Source: Parvibacter caecicola
GTDB taxonomy: Bacteria; Actinomycetota; Coriobacteriia; Coriobacteriales; Eggerthellaceae
Assembly: GCF_003725335.1 (NCBI RefSeq)
Contig: NZ_QIBY01000003.1
Coordinates: forward strand, 91,915 to 155,914
Reading direction: 5' to 3'
DNA length: 64,000 nt
Shown here one piece after another: positions 51,183 through 60,164 of the stretch. Each line of letters begins with the position of its first letter. The stretch's first letter is position 1. The notes below the pieces were generated by a model, which saw only the letters and a list, made by a program, of their open reading frames with translations, was not told where the DNA came from and did no database searches. The position numbers were made by a program, and so were the translations under genes.

Positions 51183-51632
51183 CTAAGTCGAAAGGCGCTT
51201 CTCCATCCACTGGTGCTCCACGTGCTCGTCAAATTCAACGGGCCCGTAGGCAACATAGCCCGCCTTCGCGTACAGGGGCTGGGCGTAACACTGGGCATGC
51301 AGATGCATCTCGGCAGCGCCGCTCTGCCGGGCAAGCTGTTCCGCCTCGGCCAAAATACGCGAGCCCATGCCCTTGCCCCGCCGGGAAGGCAGCACCGCCA
51401 AACGGCCAAACACCCAACGGCCAGGCGCGGTTTCAAGGCCCGGCTCCATGTCGGAGGGGAAAATGCGGGCACAACCCACCAGTTCGCCCTCGTCGTAGGC
51501 AGTCAGGTGAATGGTGCGCGGGTCTTCGTCCACTGCATCAAATTCGTTCTGGAAACCCTGCTCTTCCATGAACACCTTGCGACGAATTTCAGCTGCATCG
51601 GCAAAAACGTCGGAACGAAAAGAAAGCGTCAT
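51183..51632 (-). CDS. GNAT-family N-acetyltransferase (ElaA-like)
   Basis: 149 aa from the ATG at 51632 behind TAGGAGCTTGC. Pattern EIRRKVFMEEQGFQNEFDAVDEDPRTIHLTAYDEGELVGCARIF then GRLAVLPSRRGKGMGSRILAEAEQLA (acetyl-CoA pyrophosphate loop RRGKGMG) is typical of ElaA/YjcF-like acetyltransferases. Substrate unknown. Lies 138 bp upstream of the GntR gene on the same strand, probably a separate unit. Confidence 0.85.
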   Translation of the reverse strand: MTLSFRSDVFADAAEIRRKVFMEEQGFQNEFDAVDEDPRTIHLTAYDEGELVGCARIFPSDMEPGLETAPGRWVFGRLAVLPSRRGKGMGSRILAEAEQLARQSGAAEMHLHAQCYAQPLYAKAGYVAYGPVEFDEHVEHQWMEKRLST

Positions 51633-51676
51633 GCAAGCTCCTATCAGGCGAAAAGTATTTGCAAAGGATACCAAAA

Positions 51677-51861
51677 CGAGACAAAGGGACAACCCTAATG
51701 TCTCATCGGGGGGTTGGGTCGGCCCGACAGGCTCGGCACTCGACGCTCCCCTAATCCGCTTGACCGAACCTCGCTTAAGACCCGCCGGGTCGGCCCAACC
51801 AAGGCGTGTCAGGGGGACGCCCCTCAGCATGCCGAAAACCTGACGTTATCCCCGTCCCCTG
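51677..51861. repeat. GAGACA palindrome copy and further inverted repeats
   Basis: 51677-51706 is a diverged copy of the GAGACA element. It is followed by an imperfect 15-bp inverted repeat (GGTTGGG at 51712 with CCCAACC ending 51801) and TGTCAGGGGGACG / CGTCCCCTGTCAC words just before the stop of the antiporter gene. The 229-bp gap 51633-51861 is made mostly of such repeats. Confidence 0.55.
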
Positions 51862-53997
51862 TCACGAGGGGGAGGGTTCAAGGGCGGCTTGGAGGGCGTA
51901 CACCCGCTGGCGCAGCTGGCGGGCTACCGATTCCGAGATTTCGCCCGCCTCCTCCAGATGGCGCACCGCGTCCAACTCCACGATGAGCGCATTGGAATCC
52001 ACAGCGTTGGCGTAACGGCGCGCCATAGCCAGCTGGTCGTTGAACAAGGGACGCATGCCTTCGGGTAAATCCTGGTGGGGCCTCAGCTCAAACGGCAGCG
52101 TGCCGGTATCCTGCGGCACTTCCTGACCGTAGTTGATGCGCCCCCACAGCGAATTCAGCGCCGCCTGATGGGAGGCCAGCAGCACCTGGGCGGCACGGGC
52201 GCTGCCGGGCTGCTTGGCGGCCACGTCCCGCAGATAGGCGATAGCGGCGTGTTCCAGCTCGATGGCGAACAGGCACGAGTCGTAGTATACCTGGGCCGCC
52301 TGGTCGTCCAGCACCTCGAATGGCTTGGTGCGACGCCACAAAAGCCGCACCCACCCATGCAGGCTGTGGAACCGCGCCCCCACGTTCACCGCCTGGCCCA
52401 CATAGCCCACCGAAGCGCGAATGCCGCGCAATGCGGCGTAATAGGGCAGCGAATCCCCTACGCTCAACTGGTTGTCCTCGGCTCCCTGCAGCTCGTCCGC
52501 CCGCCTCTGCTGCACCTGCAAGCACTGCTGGGAAAGCTCGGCCAGCTGCTTGCCGCAATCGCCACCGGCTTCCCGCTGACGCACTAGGCGGGTTTGGTAA
52601 CGAGCCGCCGTGCGCCGCATTGCCGGCACGTATTCGGCCGGTTCCCCCTCGTCCAGGCGCCGGTGCAGCTCTTGCAGCGTGGCTTCCAGCACCTTCACCG
52701 TGGCCTGTTGCAGCTCCTCTTCCTCAGTGGAGTTGCGCTTCTTCGGCGCCAGCATCGGCAGCAGGAAATTAGCCAAAAGCAGGGTGGCAAGGATAACGCC
52801 GGCCGTGAGGAAGATTATCAGGCCGCGGGCGGGAAACGGCGCATCGTTTTCCACCATGAAGGGAATGGTGAAGATGACCGAGAGGGTTACCGCTCCTTTA
52901 GGGCCGGCCAGGGTCATGACCAGGGCGTTTCGCAGAGCGCCGGCCATCTTGCGACCCAGCCGCATCCCATGGGCGCGCCGCACGTGCAAAAGCTCCATCA
53001 CCCACAGCCACAAAAGGCGACACGCCATGATAAGCGCCGTAAGGGCCAGCACCGCGGCAAGTAGATGCGGCACAGCGTACAGCTCGGCAACCCCGGGGGT
53101 CATAGCCAAAGGCAACTGCATGCCCAGCATCACGAACACGATGCCGTTAATGAGAAACTCGATGATGCGCCAGAAGTTATCGGACACCAGTTGCTGCTTA
53201 GCGGCAGAGGCGGACATCAGCCGCGGGGCGCGCTCGGCCATCACCAGGCCAGCCGCCACCACCGCCAAAATGCCACTCACCCCCAGCCGCTCAGCCAGCA
53301 GGTACACCACAAACGGCGTGAACACCTCGTACAGCACGTGGATGGTGGTGTCTTCATAGCCGAAATGGCGCAGCACCCGCATGGTGCCCAGCGCCAACAG
53401 CCCCAAAACGGCGCCGACGCCGATGCCGCCGAAGAACATCACCAGAAAGTCCTCCCCTGCGCTCATGGCCGAGAAGGCGCCGGTCACAGCGGCAGCGATG
53501 GCAAATTGGAAGGCCACCACACCAGAGGCATCGTTCACCAGCGACTCCCCCGACAGCAGCGTGCGCTGCCGCGGTTGCAGACTTACCTGACAGCCCATAG
53601 CGCTCACGGCGGCCGCATCGGTGGGGGCCAAGGCCGCCGCGCAGGCCAGCGCCGCCGGAAGCGAGATGACGGGCATAATGAGGTGCAGCGAAAAGCCCGC
53701 CACAACCACGGTGGCCAACACCAATCCCACCGCCAGCGAGGCGATGGCCCCTTTGTGCTGCCACAGTTGACGGCGGTCGCTGCGGCGAGCCTCATCGAAC
53801 AGCAGCGGCGCGATAAACAGCACCAGGAACAGGTCGGAGGGCATCTGCACCTCCACCACTGCCGGCGCCACCAGCGCCGCCGCAAACCCCACGGCAATCT
53901 GCACCAGAGGAAGCGCCACTTTGCGCACGATGCGCCCCGCCACCGAAGACACGATGACGCAGGCAAGCACTATGAGCGCAAATTCCAGAACCTCCAC
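51862..53997 (-). CDS. CPA1-family Na+/H+ antiporter with long cytosolic tail, copy 1
   Basis: 711 aa from a GTG behind CGAGG, aligned by its opening VEVLEFALIVL with MEALELILFLL of the paralogue at 61917. Eleven or twelve helices in the first ~400 residues: ALAPTDAAAVSAMG (the Asp of helix 5) and LLSGESLVNDASGVVAFQFAIA (the Asn-Asp ion-binding pair) are CPA1 signatures. The C-terminal ~300 residues are soluble, helical and Gln/Arg-rich, probably regulatory. Exchanges Na+ or K+ for protons across the inner membrane. Confidence 0.9.
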   Translation of the reverse strand: MEVLEFALIVLACVIVSSVAGRIVRKVALPLVQIAVGFAAALVAPAVVEVQMPSDLFLVLFIAPLLFDEARRSDRRQLWQHKGAIASLAVGLVLATVVVAGFSLHLIMPVISLPAALACAAALAPTDAAAVSAMGCQVSLQPRQRTLLSGESLVNDASGVVAFQFAIAAAVTGAFSAMSAGEDFLVMFFGGIGVGAVLGLLALGTMRVLRHFGYEDTTIHVLYEVFTPFVVYLLAERLGVSGILAVVAAGLVMAERAPRLMSASAAKQQLVSDNFWRIIEFLINGIVFVMLGMQLPLAMTPGVAELYAVPHLLAAVLALTALIMACRLLWLWVMELLHVRRAHGMRLGRKMAGALRNALVMTLAGPKGAVTLSVIFTIPFMVENDAPFPARGLIIFLTAGVILATLLLANFLLPMLAPKKRNSTEEEELQQATVKVLEATLQELHRRLDEGEPAEYVPAMRRTAARYQTRLVRQREAGGDCGKQLAELSQQCLQVQQRRADELQGAEDNQLSVGDSLPYYAALRGIRASVGYVGQAVNVGARFHSLHGWVRLLWRRTKPFEVLDDQAAQVYYDSCLFAIELEHAAIAYLRDVAAKQPGSARAAQVLLASHQAALNSLWGRINYGQEVPQDTGTLPFELRPHQDLPEGMRPLFNDQLAMARRYANAVDSNALIVELDAVRHLEEAGEISESVARQLRQRVYALQAALEPSPS

Positions 53998-54316
53998 TGC
54001 TGTACCTCGAACATCCAACCAACCGCCTTGGCGACGACGCGCTGCCTCAAGGCGTTCGGCACCCATCGCGCTCTTAATCGTAGCGCCGCCAAACCCGCAA
54101 TGGCGCCGCCGACGGGCGCCTCATCCCAACGGTCAGCCACCCGTTTCCGCTTCATTAAAATTGCCGTGACCAAGCGGGAGCACCGCACGCGAAAAGCCTT
54201 CACCAACCACCGCCGCGGGCGGCCGCACCGTGGAGATTTGGCCGCGCTGCCCCCACTTTTCAGCGAAATGCCTAAACTGGAAATGAACCCATTTTTAGCC
54301 CCTCGAAAGCAAGGTT
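53998..54316. other. Divergent intergenic region, antiporter / tandem MarR
   Basis: About 319 bp between divergent genes. The only visible signal is the moderately AT-rich stretch 54255-54300 just before the MarR-like start, where its promoter should be. No repeats or reading frames of note. Confidence 0.35.
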
Positions 54317-55282
54317 ATGAGCGCAGCGGAGCAAACGCCATCCACCCCTCCTCCCCCCGCAAAGCCGGACAACTACCGGTTCTCGCTGGATTCCACCTAC
54401 CTGGTGGCCTTCGAAATGGCGCACCGCGCGTTCAAGCAGGGCCTCACTGAGGCAAGCCCTCTCAATATCACCCAGTACCGCTTCCTCTCAAAGCTGTGCC
54501 AAGCAGCTGGCGCCGTAAATCAAGCCACATTGGGAAAGTTGCTGGGACTGAAGGCGAACACCGCAACCCAAACGGTGGACGCACTGCAGCAGCAGGGGTT
54601 CGCCACCCGCCTTCCCGGCGCCACCGATGCCCGTACCCGCGTGTTGCAAGCCACCGAAGCAGGGCGCCAACACGTGGACACCGTGAACGAAGCCCTGGTG
54701 AACAGCTTGTACGCCACCTTCCCCACCACCAACACCACATGGCGCACCATCTTGGAAGCGGCCATTTTCGCCGGCTCGCGCATCGAAGGCGACCGGGAAG
54801 AGGGAGGCATCCCGGAACGCCCCGCCTCCCGCGCCCTGGCGGCGGTGGAGCTGATCCGGCAGGAAACCGAGCGGGTGCTGAAGGAAACCTGCGGCGCCAG
54901 TATGGTCGAATGTCGCATCGTGCAAAAACTGGCGGAAGCAGGCAGGCCGCTGCGGCTGGGGGCGCTGGCCGACGCGCTGCTGATTCCCCCCATCGGCGTT
55001 ACCCGCACCGCCAGCAAGCTGGAGGGCCGCGGCTGGTGCCAGCGAATGAAGTCGCCCCACGACCGCAAGGCGGTGTACGCGGCCCTCACCGACGAGGGGC
55101 AATTCCAGGCGCAGTTGATCAACGCCACCATAAACGAGCTGGCGGAAAACCGACTGTGGGTGAACCTGAGCCCGGCCCAGAAAGAGGCCATCGAACAGAT
55201 GGGGCACATCGTGATTGCCGGCATCCAAGCCCAACGGGACGCCCGCGAGCAGCAGCAACTAAGCGACCTCAGCCCCGCCTAA
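54317..55282 (+). CDS. Tandem MarR-type regulator, copy 2
   Basis: 321 aa. First winged helix ~40-140 (LNITQYRFLSKLCQAAGAVNQATLGKLLGLKANTATQTVDALQQQGFATRLPGATDAR). Second ~190-285 (CGASMVECRIVQKLAEAGRPLRLGALADALLIPPIGVTRTASKLEGRGWCQRMKSPHDRKAVYAALTDEG). Same double-domain design as 26296-27180 but low residue identity, so an old duplication. Convergent with the flavin reductase operon, 97 bp between the stops. Target unknown; the antiporter gene is divergent and the reductase operon adjacent. A GCAAGG-type site precedes the ATG. Confidence 0.82.
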   Translation: MSAAEQTPSTPPPPAKPDNYRFSLDSTYLVAFEMAHRAFKQGLTEASPLNITQYRFLSKLCQAAGAVNQATLGKLLGLKANTATQTVDALQQQGFATRLPGATDARTRVLQATEAGRQHVDTVNEALVNSLYATFPTTNTTWRTILEAAIFAGSRIEGDREEGGIPERPASRALAAVELIRQETERVLKETCGASMVECRIVQKLAEAGRPLRLGALADALLIPPIGVTRTASKLEGRGWCQRMKSPHDRKAVYAALTDEGQFQAQLINATINELAENRLWVNLSPAQKEAIEQMGHIVIAGIQAQRDAREQQQLSDLSPA

Positions 55283-55321
55283 GGCGTGACGTTACCTCTT
55301 TTCCCTGCTCCAGAAACGAAA

Positions 55322-55350
55322 AGGCAGAGATAGAATCTCTGCCCTACGAA
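55322..55350 (-). repeat. Dispersed palindrome, copy 4
   Basis: Same 29-bp element as copies 2, 3 and 5, in minus orientation, between the tandem-MarR stop and the end of the flavin reductase operon. With copy 5 (61833-61861, plus) it brackets the whole 55.4-61.5 kb module in inverted orientation. Confidence 0.85.
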
Positions 55351-55379
55351 TTTGACCTGGGATGGCGTCTTGGCGGGGC

Positions 55380-56135
55380 CTAGGCGGCCGTTGCCTTTGC
55401 CTTCGCCGGAGCCGCTGCTGCGCGAGGGGCGCGGGCCATACGGGCGGCCGCGAACAGCACCACCAGGTTAACCGCCACATCGGCAGCAAACCATGCCAAA
55501 AGCGCCGTGGTGTTGATGGCCACCGAGTTCAGCGTGGCGAACGTGCCCACCGTGAGCACCATCACCACCGCGCCGCACAGGGCCGTGGCCGCCAGCAACT
55601 GGGCGGAAAGGCTATGGCCGGCGCGGGCACGGGCGATGCAGGCGCACACCACCATGGAGGCGGCGCCCAGCAGCGTGCCCAAAAACGCCGCGAACACCAC
55701 CAGGGCCAGCACCAGCACCGGCGCCCCCGGCAGCTTCGAGCTCATGGAGCCCACCTGCACCGCCGACAGGATGCCGGACACCACGATCAGCAGGCACACA
55801 ATGGCCATCAGCGCCGTAGCCCAGCCCCACAGAAACGCCGTCAGCGGACGGGCCGGGCCGCCCTTCTTCGCAAACAGATACCCGTACAGCACCGGGCCGG
55901 CGGTGGACAGGCAAAGCGCCAGCCCCGCCGCAAACAGAAACGCCACGAAGGCAGATCCGGTGAGGATGGAGCAAATCACATCCAAGATGGCCACCCCACT
56001 GGCGGAGATGTAATCGAAGGCCAGCGCGCCGGTGGCGGCCATGATGGCCAGCCCCACGCGCCCGATGACCGCAATGATGAGGGCAATGCCGAACAGGGTG
56101 AAAAACGGCTTCGCCATTTGCTTCATGGAATCCAT
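55380..56135 (-). CDS. Polytopic membrane protein of the flavin reductase operon
   Basis: 251 aa from the ATG at 56135 with GGAGG about 10 bases upstream. Six or seven hydrophobic helices and an Ala/Lys tail (AAAPAKAKATAA). Small glycine- and alanine-rich helices (VGLAIMAATGALAFDYISASG; LFAAGLALCLSTAGPVLYGYLFAKKGG). I do not recognise the family. It begins 4 bp after the FAD subunit gene ends, so it is likely part of the complex, perhaps a quinol-interacting or assembly component. Confidence 0.75.
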   Translation of the reverse strand: MDSMKQMAKPFFTLFGIALIIAVIGRVGLAIMAATGALAFDYISASGVAILDVICSILTGSAFVAFLFAAGLALCLSTAGPVLYGYLFAKKGGPARPLTAFLWGWATALMAIVCLLIVVSGILSAVQVGSMSSKLPGAPVLVLALVVFAAFLGTLLGAASMVVCACIARARAGHSLSAQLLAATALCGAVVMVLTVGTFATLNSVAINTTALLAWFAADVAVNLVVLFAAARMARAPRAAAAPAKAKATAA

Positions 56136-56139
56136 GGCC

Positions 56140-57978
56140 TTATGCCTCCATTTCGTTTTGAACCGCCGAAGTGCCGCACAGGTAGCCGCCACAGAAGGCC
56201 AGCCCCACGTCGCCCATGAGCGAGCCCAAAATGGGGTCGCCGATGTAGCTGTTCTCGCCGCAAGCACCGCCGGCGGTGTGCCAGCCGGCGTACAGCCCCG
56301 CGATGGGCAGGCCGTTGGTGCCCATCACCTGCATCTGGTCGTTAATCAGCAGGCCCGCCTTGGTGCCGTACAGGTTGCCGCCGATGCGGCATCCGTAAAA
56401 CGGTGGATCGGCAATGGTGTGCAGCCACTCGTCGGGCATGGGGTACATGAAATCGTCGTGGCCCTTGGCGCAAGTTTCGTTCCACTTCTCCACGGCCCCC
56501 ACCAGCACGCCGGGGGCAAAGCCCAAATCGGCCTCCAGCTCTTCCAGGCTGTCGCGCTTCTTCAGCACATCGGCGTCGATGGCGTCCTGCACGCCGTGGT
56601 GCCAATCGCGGTAATGGGCCGGCACTTTGTCGATCTGCTCCAAGTCCGGCGTGATCAGCTTGCGGCAGTGCTCCTGCGCGTAGCCGGCCAAATGGTCCTC
56701 GTAGTGGGAGTCGAAGATGATGTAGGAGCGGTGGCCCGGCGGGGTCATCTGGATGGTGGCCAAATCGCCCAGGGCGTAGATGGCGTTGGCGCCGTCCTCC
56801 CCCACGCGACTGTCCATGTAGCGCAGCCGGTTGCCGCAGCGGTCGATGGTGAGCCACGGCTGGCGGGACAGCTGGGTCATGCCGTCGTACAGGAAGCGCG
56901 CCCACTGGCCCCCCTCCGCCTGCCAATCCACGCCGCCGTCGAAAGAGGCCGAAGAGTTGAAGCCGGAAACGTCGGCCCCCACGCCCAGCCCCATGCGGAA
57001 GCACTCGCCGGTTTCGCCCGCGGTAAGGTAGCTGCTGGCGCAACCCATGGCGGCGGTGGGGATGTACTTGTCCAGCAGCGCCTTGTTATTGCAGAAGCCG
57101 CCGGCGGTGAGAATGACGGCGTTCTTCGCGTGAATGTACTTTTCAGAGCCGAACTTCTCGCAAATCACCACACCCACGATGCGGCCGTCCTCGTCTTGCA
57201 CCAGCGCTTCAGCAGGGCTCTGGAAGAAGTACTCCACCCCTTTGCGCTGGCCATAAGCGAACATGGCGTCGGTGGCGTCCTTCATCTTCAGCACGTGGTG
57301 ATCCAGCGTGGAGTTCTTCGGCGCCACGTATACCGGCACCTCGCCCAGGCGCCACTGCACGCCGCATTCCGCCATCCAGTCCAGGCTTTTGCCGCCTTGC
57401 TCGGCAATCTTATAAATCAGCTTGGGGTCGGCCGCGTAGTGGTACTCGTCCATGGCCCAATCGGTAAGGGCCTGGGCGCTAAAGGGATAGCTGGGGAAGG
57501 CGAACTTCTTGTCCTCCTGCATGGACATGCCGCCCAGAATGCCGCACATGCCCGCCTCTTGGGCGTTGCCGCCGTGCAGCCCCAGCGCCTCCACGCAGAT
57601 GGTGTGGGCCCCCAGCTCGGCCGAGCGAGCAGCGGCGTTCAGGCCACCGCCGCCGGCCCCCACCACGCAGATGTCGCACTCGTAGTCCCAGGCCTCGGGC
57701 ACGGCCCGCGGCGGAATAGGGCTGGCATCGTTGGCGGGGAAGGCCTCAGGGTTGTGGTCGCGGTAGGTGCCGTCGAAAGCCGATGCGTTGGTGGCCTCAG
57801 ATGCGGGCAGCTCCACCTCGTGACTGCCGTCAGCCGCCCAGTTGCCGATGCGCTCATCGGCATAGGCCACGCCGGCGGCAGCCCCGGTAGCGGCAGCGCC
57901 AGCGGCGGCAGTGCCCCCTACGAACAGGGCGGCCCGCTCCAGAAAGTCGCGGCGCGAATATGTGCGCTCGTTTTCCAT
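56140..57978 (-). CDS. Tat-exported FAD-dependent reductase (fumarate reductase/flavocytochrome-like)
   Basis: 612 aa. Tat signal YSRRDFLERAALFVGG (Arg9-Arg10). FAD-binding GAGGGG (107-112) with a downstream Glu (ICVEALG), ILTAGGF and a C-terminal GLYAGWHTAGGACGENSYIGDPILGSLMGDVG flavin-contact region. Family members reduce fumarate, urocanate, cinnamates and other enoates outside the membrane. Ribosome site GGAGGAAGACC. The upstream FMN-binding lipoprotein and multiheme cytochrome genes indicate delivery of quinol electrons by haem and FMN. Substrate is not indicated by the sequence. Confidence 0.9.
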   Translation of the reverse strand: MENERTYSRRDFLERAALFVGGTAAAGAAATGAAAGVAYADERIGNWAADGSHEVELPASEATNASAFDGTYRDHNPEAFPANDASPIPPRAVPEAWDYECDICVVGAGGGGLNAAARSAELGAHTICVEALGLHGGNAQEAGMCGILGGMSMQEDKKFAFPSYPFSAQALTDWAMDEYHYAADPKLIYKIAEQGGKSLDWMAECGVQWRLGEVPVYVAPKNSTLDHHVLKMKDATDAMFAYGQRKGVEYFFQSPAEALVQDEDGRIVGVVICEKFGSEKYIHAKNAVILTAGGFCNNKALLDKYIPTAAMGCASSYLTAGETGECFRMGLGVGADVSGFNSSASFDGGVDWQAEGGQWARFLYDGMTQLSRQPWLTIDRCGNRLRYMDSRVGEDGANAIYALGDLATIQMTPPGHRSYIIFDSHYEDHLAGYAQEHCRKLITPDLEQIDKVPAHYRDWHHGVQDAIDADVLKKRDSLEELEADLGFAPGVLVGAVEKWNETCAKGHDDFMYPMPDEWLHTIADPPFYGCRIGGNLYGTKAGLLINDQMQVMGTNGLPIAGLYAGWHTAGGACGENSYIGDPILGSLMGDVGLAFCGGYLCGTSAVQNEMEA

Positions 57979-57988
57979 GGTCTTCCTC

Positions 57989-58492
57989 CTATTCGCTGGC
58001 GGCCTGCGCGGCAGCGGCCGGTTGGGCAGCGACGCGGGCCTGGTCGAGGGCGTCTTCTGTGGCGTTCTTCACAGCGGCCGTGGTGATGGTGGCGCCGCTT
58101 ATGGTGTCGATGTCAGAGCCTTGCGCCTCTTCAATCATCAGGGCGTACTTGCCATCGCGGATGGCCTCGTAGCCGCCACGGCTCTGGCTCTCCCCCTCCT
58201 GGGTGGTTTCCAGGCAGGTGATGCGGTTGTCGTCCACCAAGAGGGTCACGCTCACGTTGCCCTCCATGCCGGGAGCCGTACCGGTGTACACGCCATCGGC
58301 CAGCTCGCCTTCCGCTTTCTTCTGGGAATCGGCCGAAATCTCGAAGGCCCAGGGGTCGTCTTCGTGCAACGCCAACTGCTCGGCGCTGGCGGCGTCCTTC
58401 GACCCCGACCCCTCGAACGAGGCGCCGCAGCCAGTAAGCCCCAGGGTGAGCGCCGCGGCCCCGCAGGCCACGGCGGCAATGTTCTTGTTCAT
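57989..58492 (-). CDS. FMN-binding lipoprotein electron carrier
   Basis: 167 aa from the ATG at 58492 behind AAAAGGAGG. Signal with lipobox LTGC (Cys near residue 22), then an FMN-binding domain: GVYTGTAPGMEGNVSVTLLVDDNRIT and SGATITTAAVKNAT, where the second Thr of SGATITT is the expected covalent FMN site. Sits 10 bp upstream of the FAD subunit gene and 37 bp downstream of the cytochrome gene. Probable shuttle from haem to the FAD reductase on the outer face of the membrane. Confidence 0.92.
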   Translation of the reverse strand: MNKNIAAVACGAAALTLGLTGCGASFEGSGSKDAASAEQLALHEDDPWAFEISADSQKKAEGELADGVYTGTAPGMEGNVSVTLLVDDNRITCLETTQEGESQSRGGYEAIRDGKYALMIEEAQGSDIDTISGATITTAAVKNATEDALDQARVAAQPAAAAQAASE

Positions 58493-58529
58493 GGTAGAAC
58501 CTCCTTTTCCGGGCATTGGTCGGCCGCGC

Positions 58530-59177
58530 CTAAGAGGCATCGGCGGCGCGCTGGGGCTGGGCCCAGCCTTCGGGTACTTCATAGTCGTGGCAGGTGTTGC
58601 AGTACATCACCGATTGCTGGTGCACGCCGTGGCAGTTGCTGCAGTCGATGGCGTGCCCCTGATGCGACTCATGGGGGTTCACGCCCTCCTGGCCGCCCCA
58701 GTTCTCGGTGGCGGCCACCACCTCATCGAAGTCGTGGCAGCCGTTCGCGGTGCACATCTTCTCGTCCGAGCGCACCCCCACCGTGGTCAGCAGGCCATCT
58801 TTGCCGGTTTCGAAATCGCCGGACAACCACACCAAGCCCTCGTGCACTTGGTCTTCAATCTTGGCCTCATGACACTGCAGGCAGGTGACGTTGGCCGCCT
58901 GATGGGCGTTGGCGCTCAGGCTGGCGTCATGGTAGTAGCCCTCCACGTAGGCGTCCATGGGGCTGTGGCAAATGGCGTTGCAGAAGCTAGGCTGCTCGTG
59001 CCATGTCCAGAATCCGGCGCCCGCCACCACCAGCACCGCCGCCACTACCGCCACCGCGATGGGCCATTTGCGGCGGGGGCGCTTGGGGGCCGCCGAGGGG
59101 GCTTCCGGGGCGGCCGCAGTGCCACCCGTCGGTTCGGGTGCGCTTCCGTCGCGCATGATTTCGTCTTGCTGCATCAT
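58530..59177 (-). CDS. NapC/NirT-like membrane-anchored multiheme cytochrome c
   Basis: 215 aa. Disordered N-terminus, one membrane helix (~39-58), then five haem-binding sites: CNAICH (66-71), CLQCH (99-103), CTANGCH (142-148), CSNCH (169-173) and CNTCH (183-187). The first is CX3CH and the third CX4CH, both non-standard. NapC-type proteins oxidise menaquinol and pass electrons outward, here presumably to the FMN lipoprotein. First gene of the four-gene operon. AGGAGGG overlaps the start region; the second of two tandem ATG codons is equally possible. Confidence 0.9.
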   Translation of the reverse strand: MMQQDEIMRDGSAPEPTGGTAAAPEAPSAAPKRPRRKWPIAVAVVAAVLVVAGAGFWTWHEQPSFCNAICHSPMDAYVEGYYHDASLSANAHQAANVTCLQCHEAKIEDQVHEGLVWLSGDFETGKDGLLTTVGVRSDEKMCTANGCHDFDEVVAATENWGGQEGVNPHESHQGHAIDCSNCHGVHQQSVMYCNTCHDYEVPEGWAQPQRAADAS

Positions 59178-59391
59178 CCCTCCTATTGCCGATTGCCTTT
59201 ATCCTCAGCAACGCTCATCGCAATTTCGGGCTCTCCATTGCAACTCCGAGTTTTCGCCGCAATTCCGACGCTCTGCGGTGGGCGTTTTTTCTTCCTAGAA
59301 GTTTCTTTTTTGTTTCACTTATGAACTTTACACGAAGATTAGCAGGGAAACTTGACTTCATCAAGGGATTAGTGACGTTAATTAACAAGCT

Positions 59392-59438
59392 GTCAACCAT
59401 TGACGATTTGTCAAATGTGTTCATTGACTGCATGTCAA
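59392..59438. promoter_or_regulatory. Alternating GTCAA/TTGAC half-sites in the cytochrome/TetR divergent promoter
   Basis: Five half-sites, GTCAA at 59392, 59410 and 59434 and TTGAC at 59400 and 59424, create overlapping inverted repeats (for example TTGAC-N5-GTCAA twice). They lie in the 346-bp AT-rich gap between the cytochrome gene and the TetR gene. A TetR dimer array is the likely reading. Some TTGAC words could also be -35 elements. Confidence 0.6.
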
Positions 59439-59523
59439 TTCCTCATTATCTTCATCCCGGCAGCTATTGGAGGGGCCTGCGGAAAGCGAAAGCGCCCCAC
59501 GGGGGCAGCGAAGGAGGGCGATC

Positions 59524-60156
59524 GTGGCAAGCGCAGCAGAAAACGGCGTGAAGCCTGTCCGCCGCCCCCGCGCCGTGCTGGACGCCGCAGAACGCCGTGA
59601 AGAAATCATCCAAACGGCCCGCGCCCTTTACGAGGAAAAGGGGCTCAGCCACACCACCATCCAAGACATCGCCAACCGCATGGGGGTGGCCCGCTCGCTG
59701 TTCTACCATTACTTTCCCGATAAAGACGCCGTGACCGCCGCCGTGCTGGACGCCTACGTGGAGGACTACCTGGAGGCACTGCATTACTGGAACGAGAACC
59801 GCCGCCGCGGCGACATCGAGCACGCGCTGCGCACCATCACCCACCTGCTGCGCACGGCTCTGTTCGAGAAGGATTCGTTTCGCACAGCGCTGGCTTCCCG
59901 CGAGAATTCGGCCCTCTACATCGACTTCATCAATCGCGTAGCGGAGCAGACGGCCCACTACCTCATCGACACCACGGTGCGTGACTACCAGCAGCTGCAC
60001 GAGGTGCGCATCGATCACCTGTACGAAACCTTCTACGTGCTCATTGTGGGCATGATCAGCTACACTCGCCGCCACCCTGAAGTACCAGATGAGGTGGTGT
60101 GCGACCTCATCGCGCAGACCCTGCACATGGACAGAAGCCTGCCGCACACCACATAA
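59524..60156 (+). CDS. TetR-family regulator, copy 2
   Basis: 210 aa from a GTG with GAAGGAGGG upstream; a TTG 19 codons earlier is less likely. HTH LSHTTIQDIANRMGVARSLFYHYFPDK, then YVEDYLEALHYWNENR shared with the TetR at 20872. Divergent from the flavin reductase operon and upstream of DUF5692-like copy 2 on the same strand. It repeats the TetR/DUF5692-like pairing of 19.7-21.6 kb with one gene turned round. Likely binds the GTCAA/TTGAC array. Confidence 0.9.
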   Translation: MASAAENGVKPVRRPRAVLDAAERREEIIQTARALYEEKGLSHTTIQDIANRMGVARSLFYHYFPDKDAVTAAVLDAYVEDYLEALHYWNENRRRGDIEHALRTITHLLRTALFEKDSFRTALASRENSALYIDFINRVAEQTAHYLIDTTVRDYQQLHEVRIDHLYETFYVLIVGMISYTRRHPEVPDEVVCDLIAQTLHMDRSLPHTT

Positions 60157-60164
60157 GCATCACG

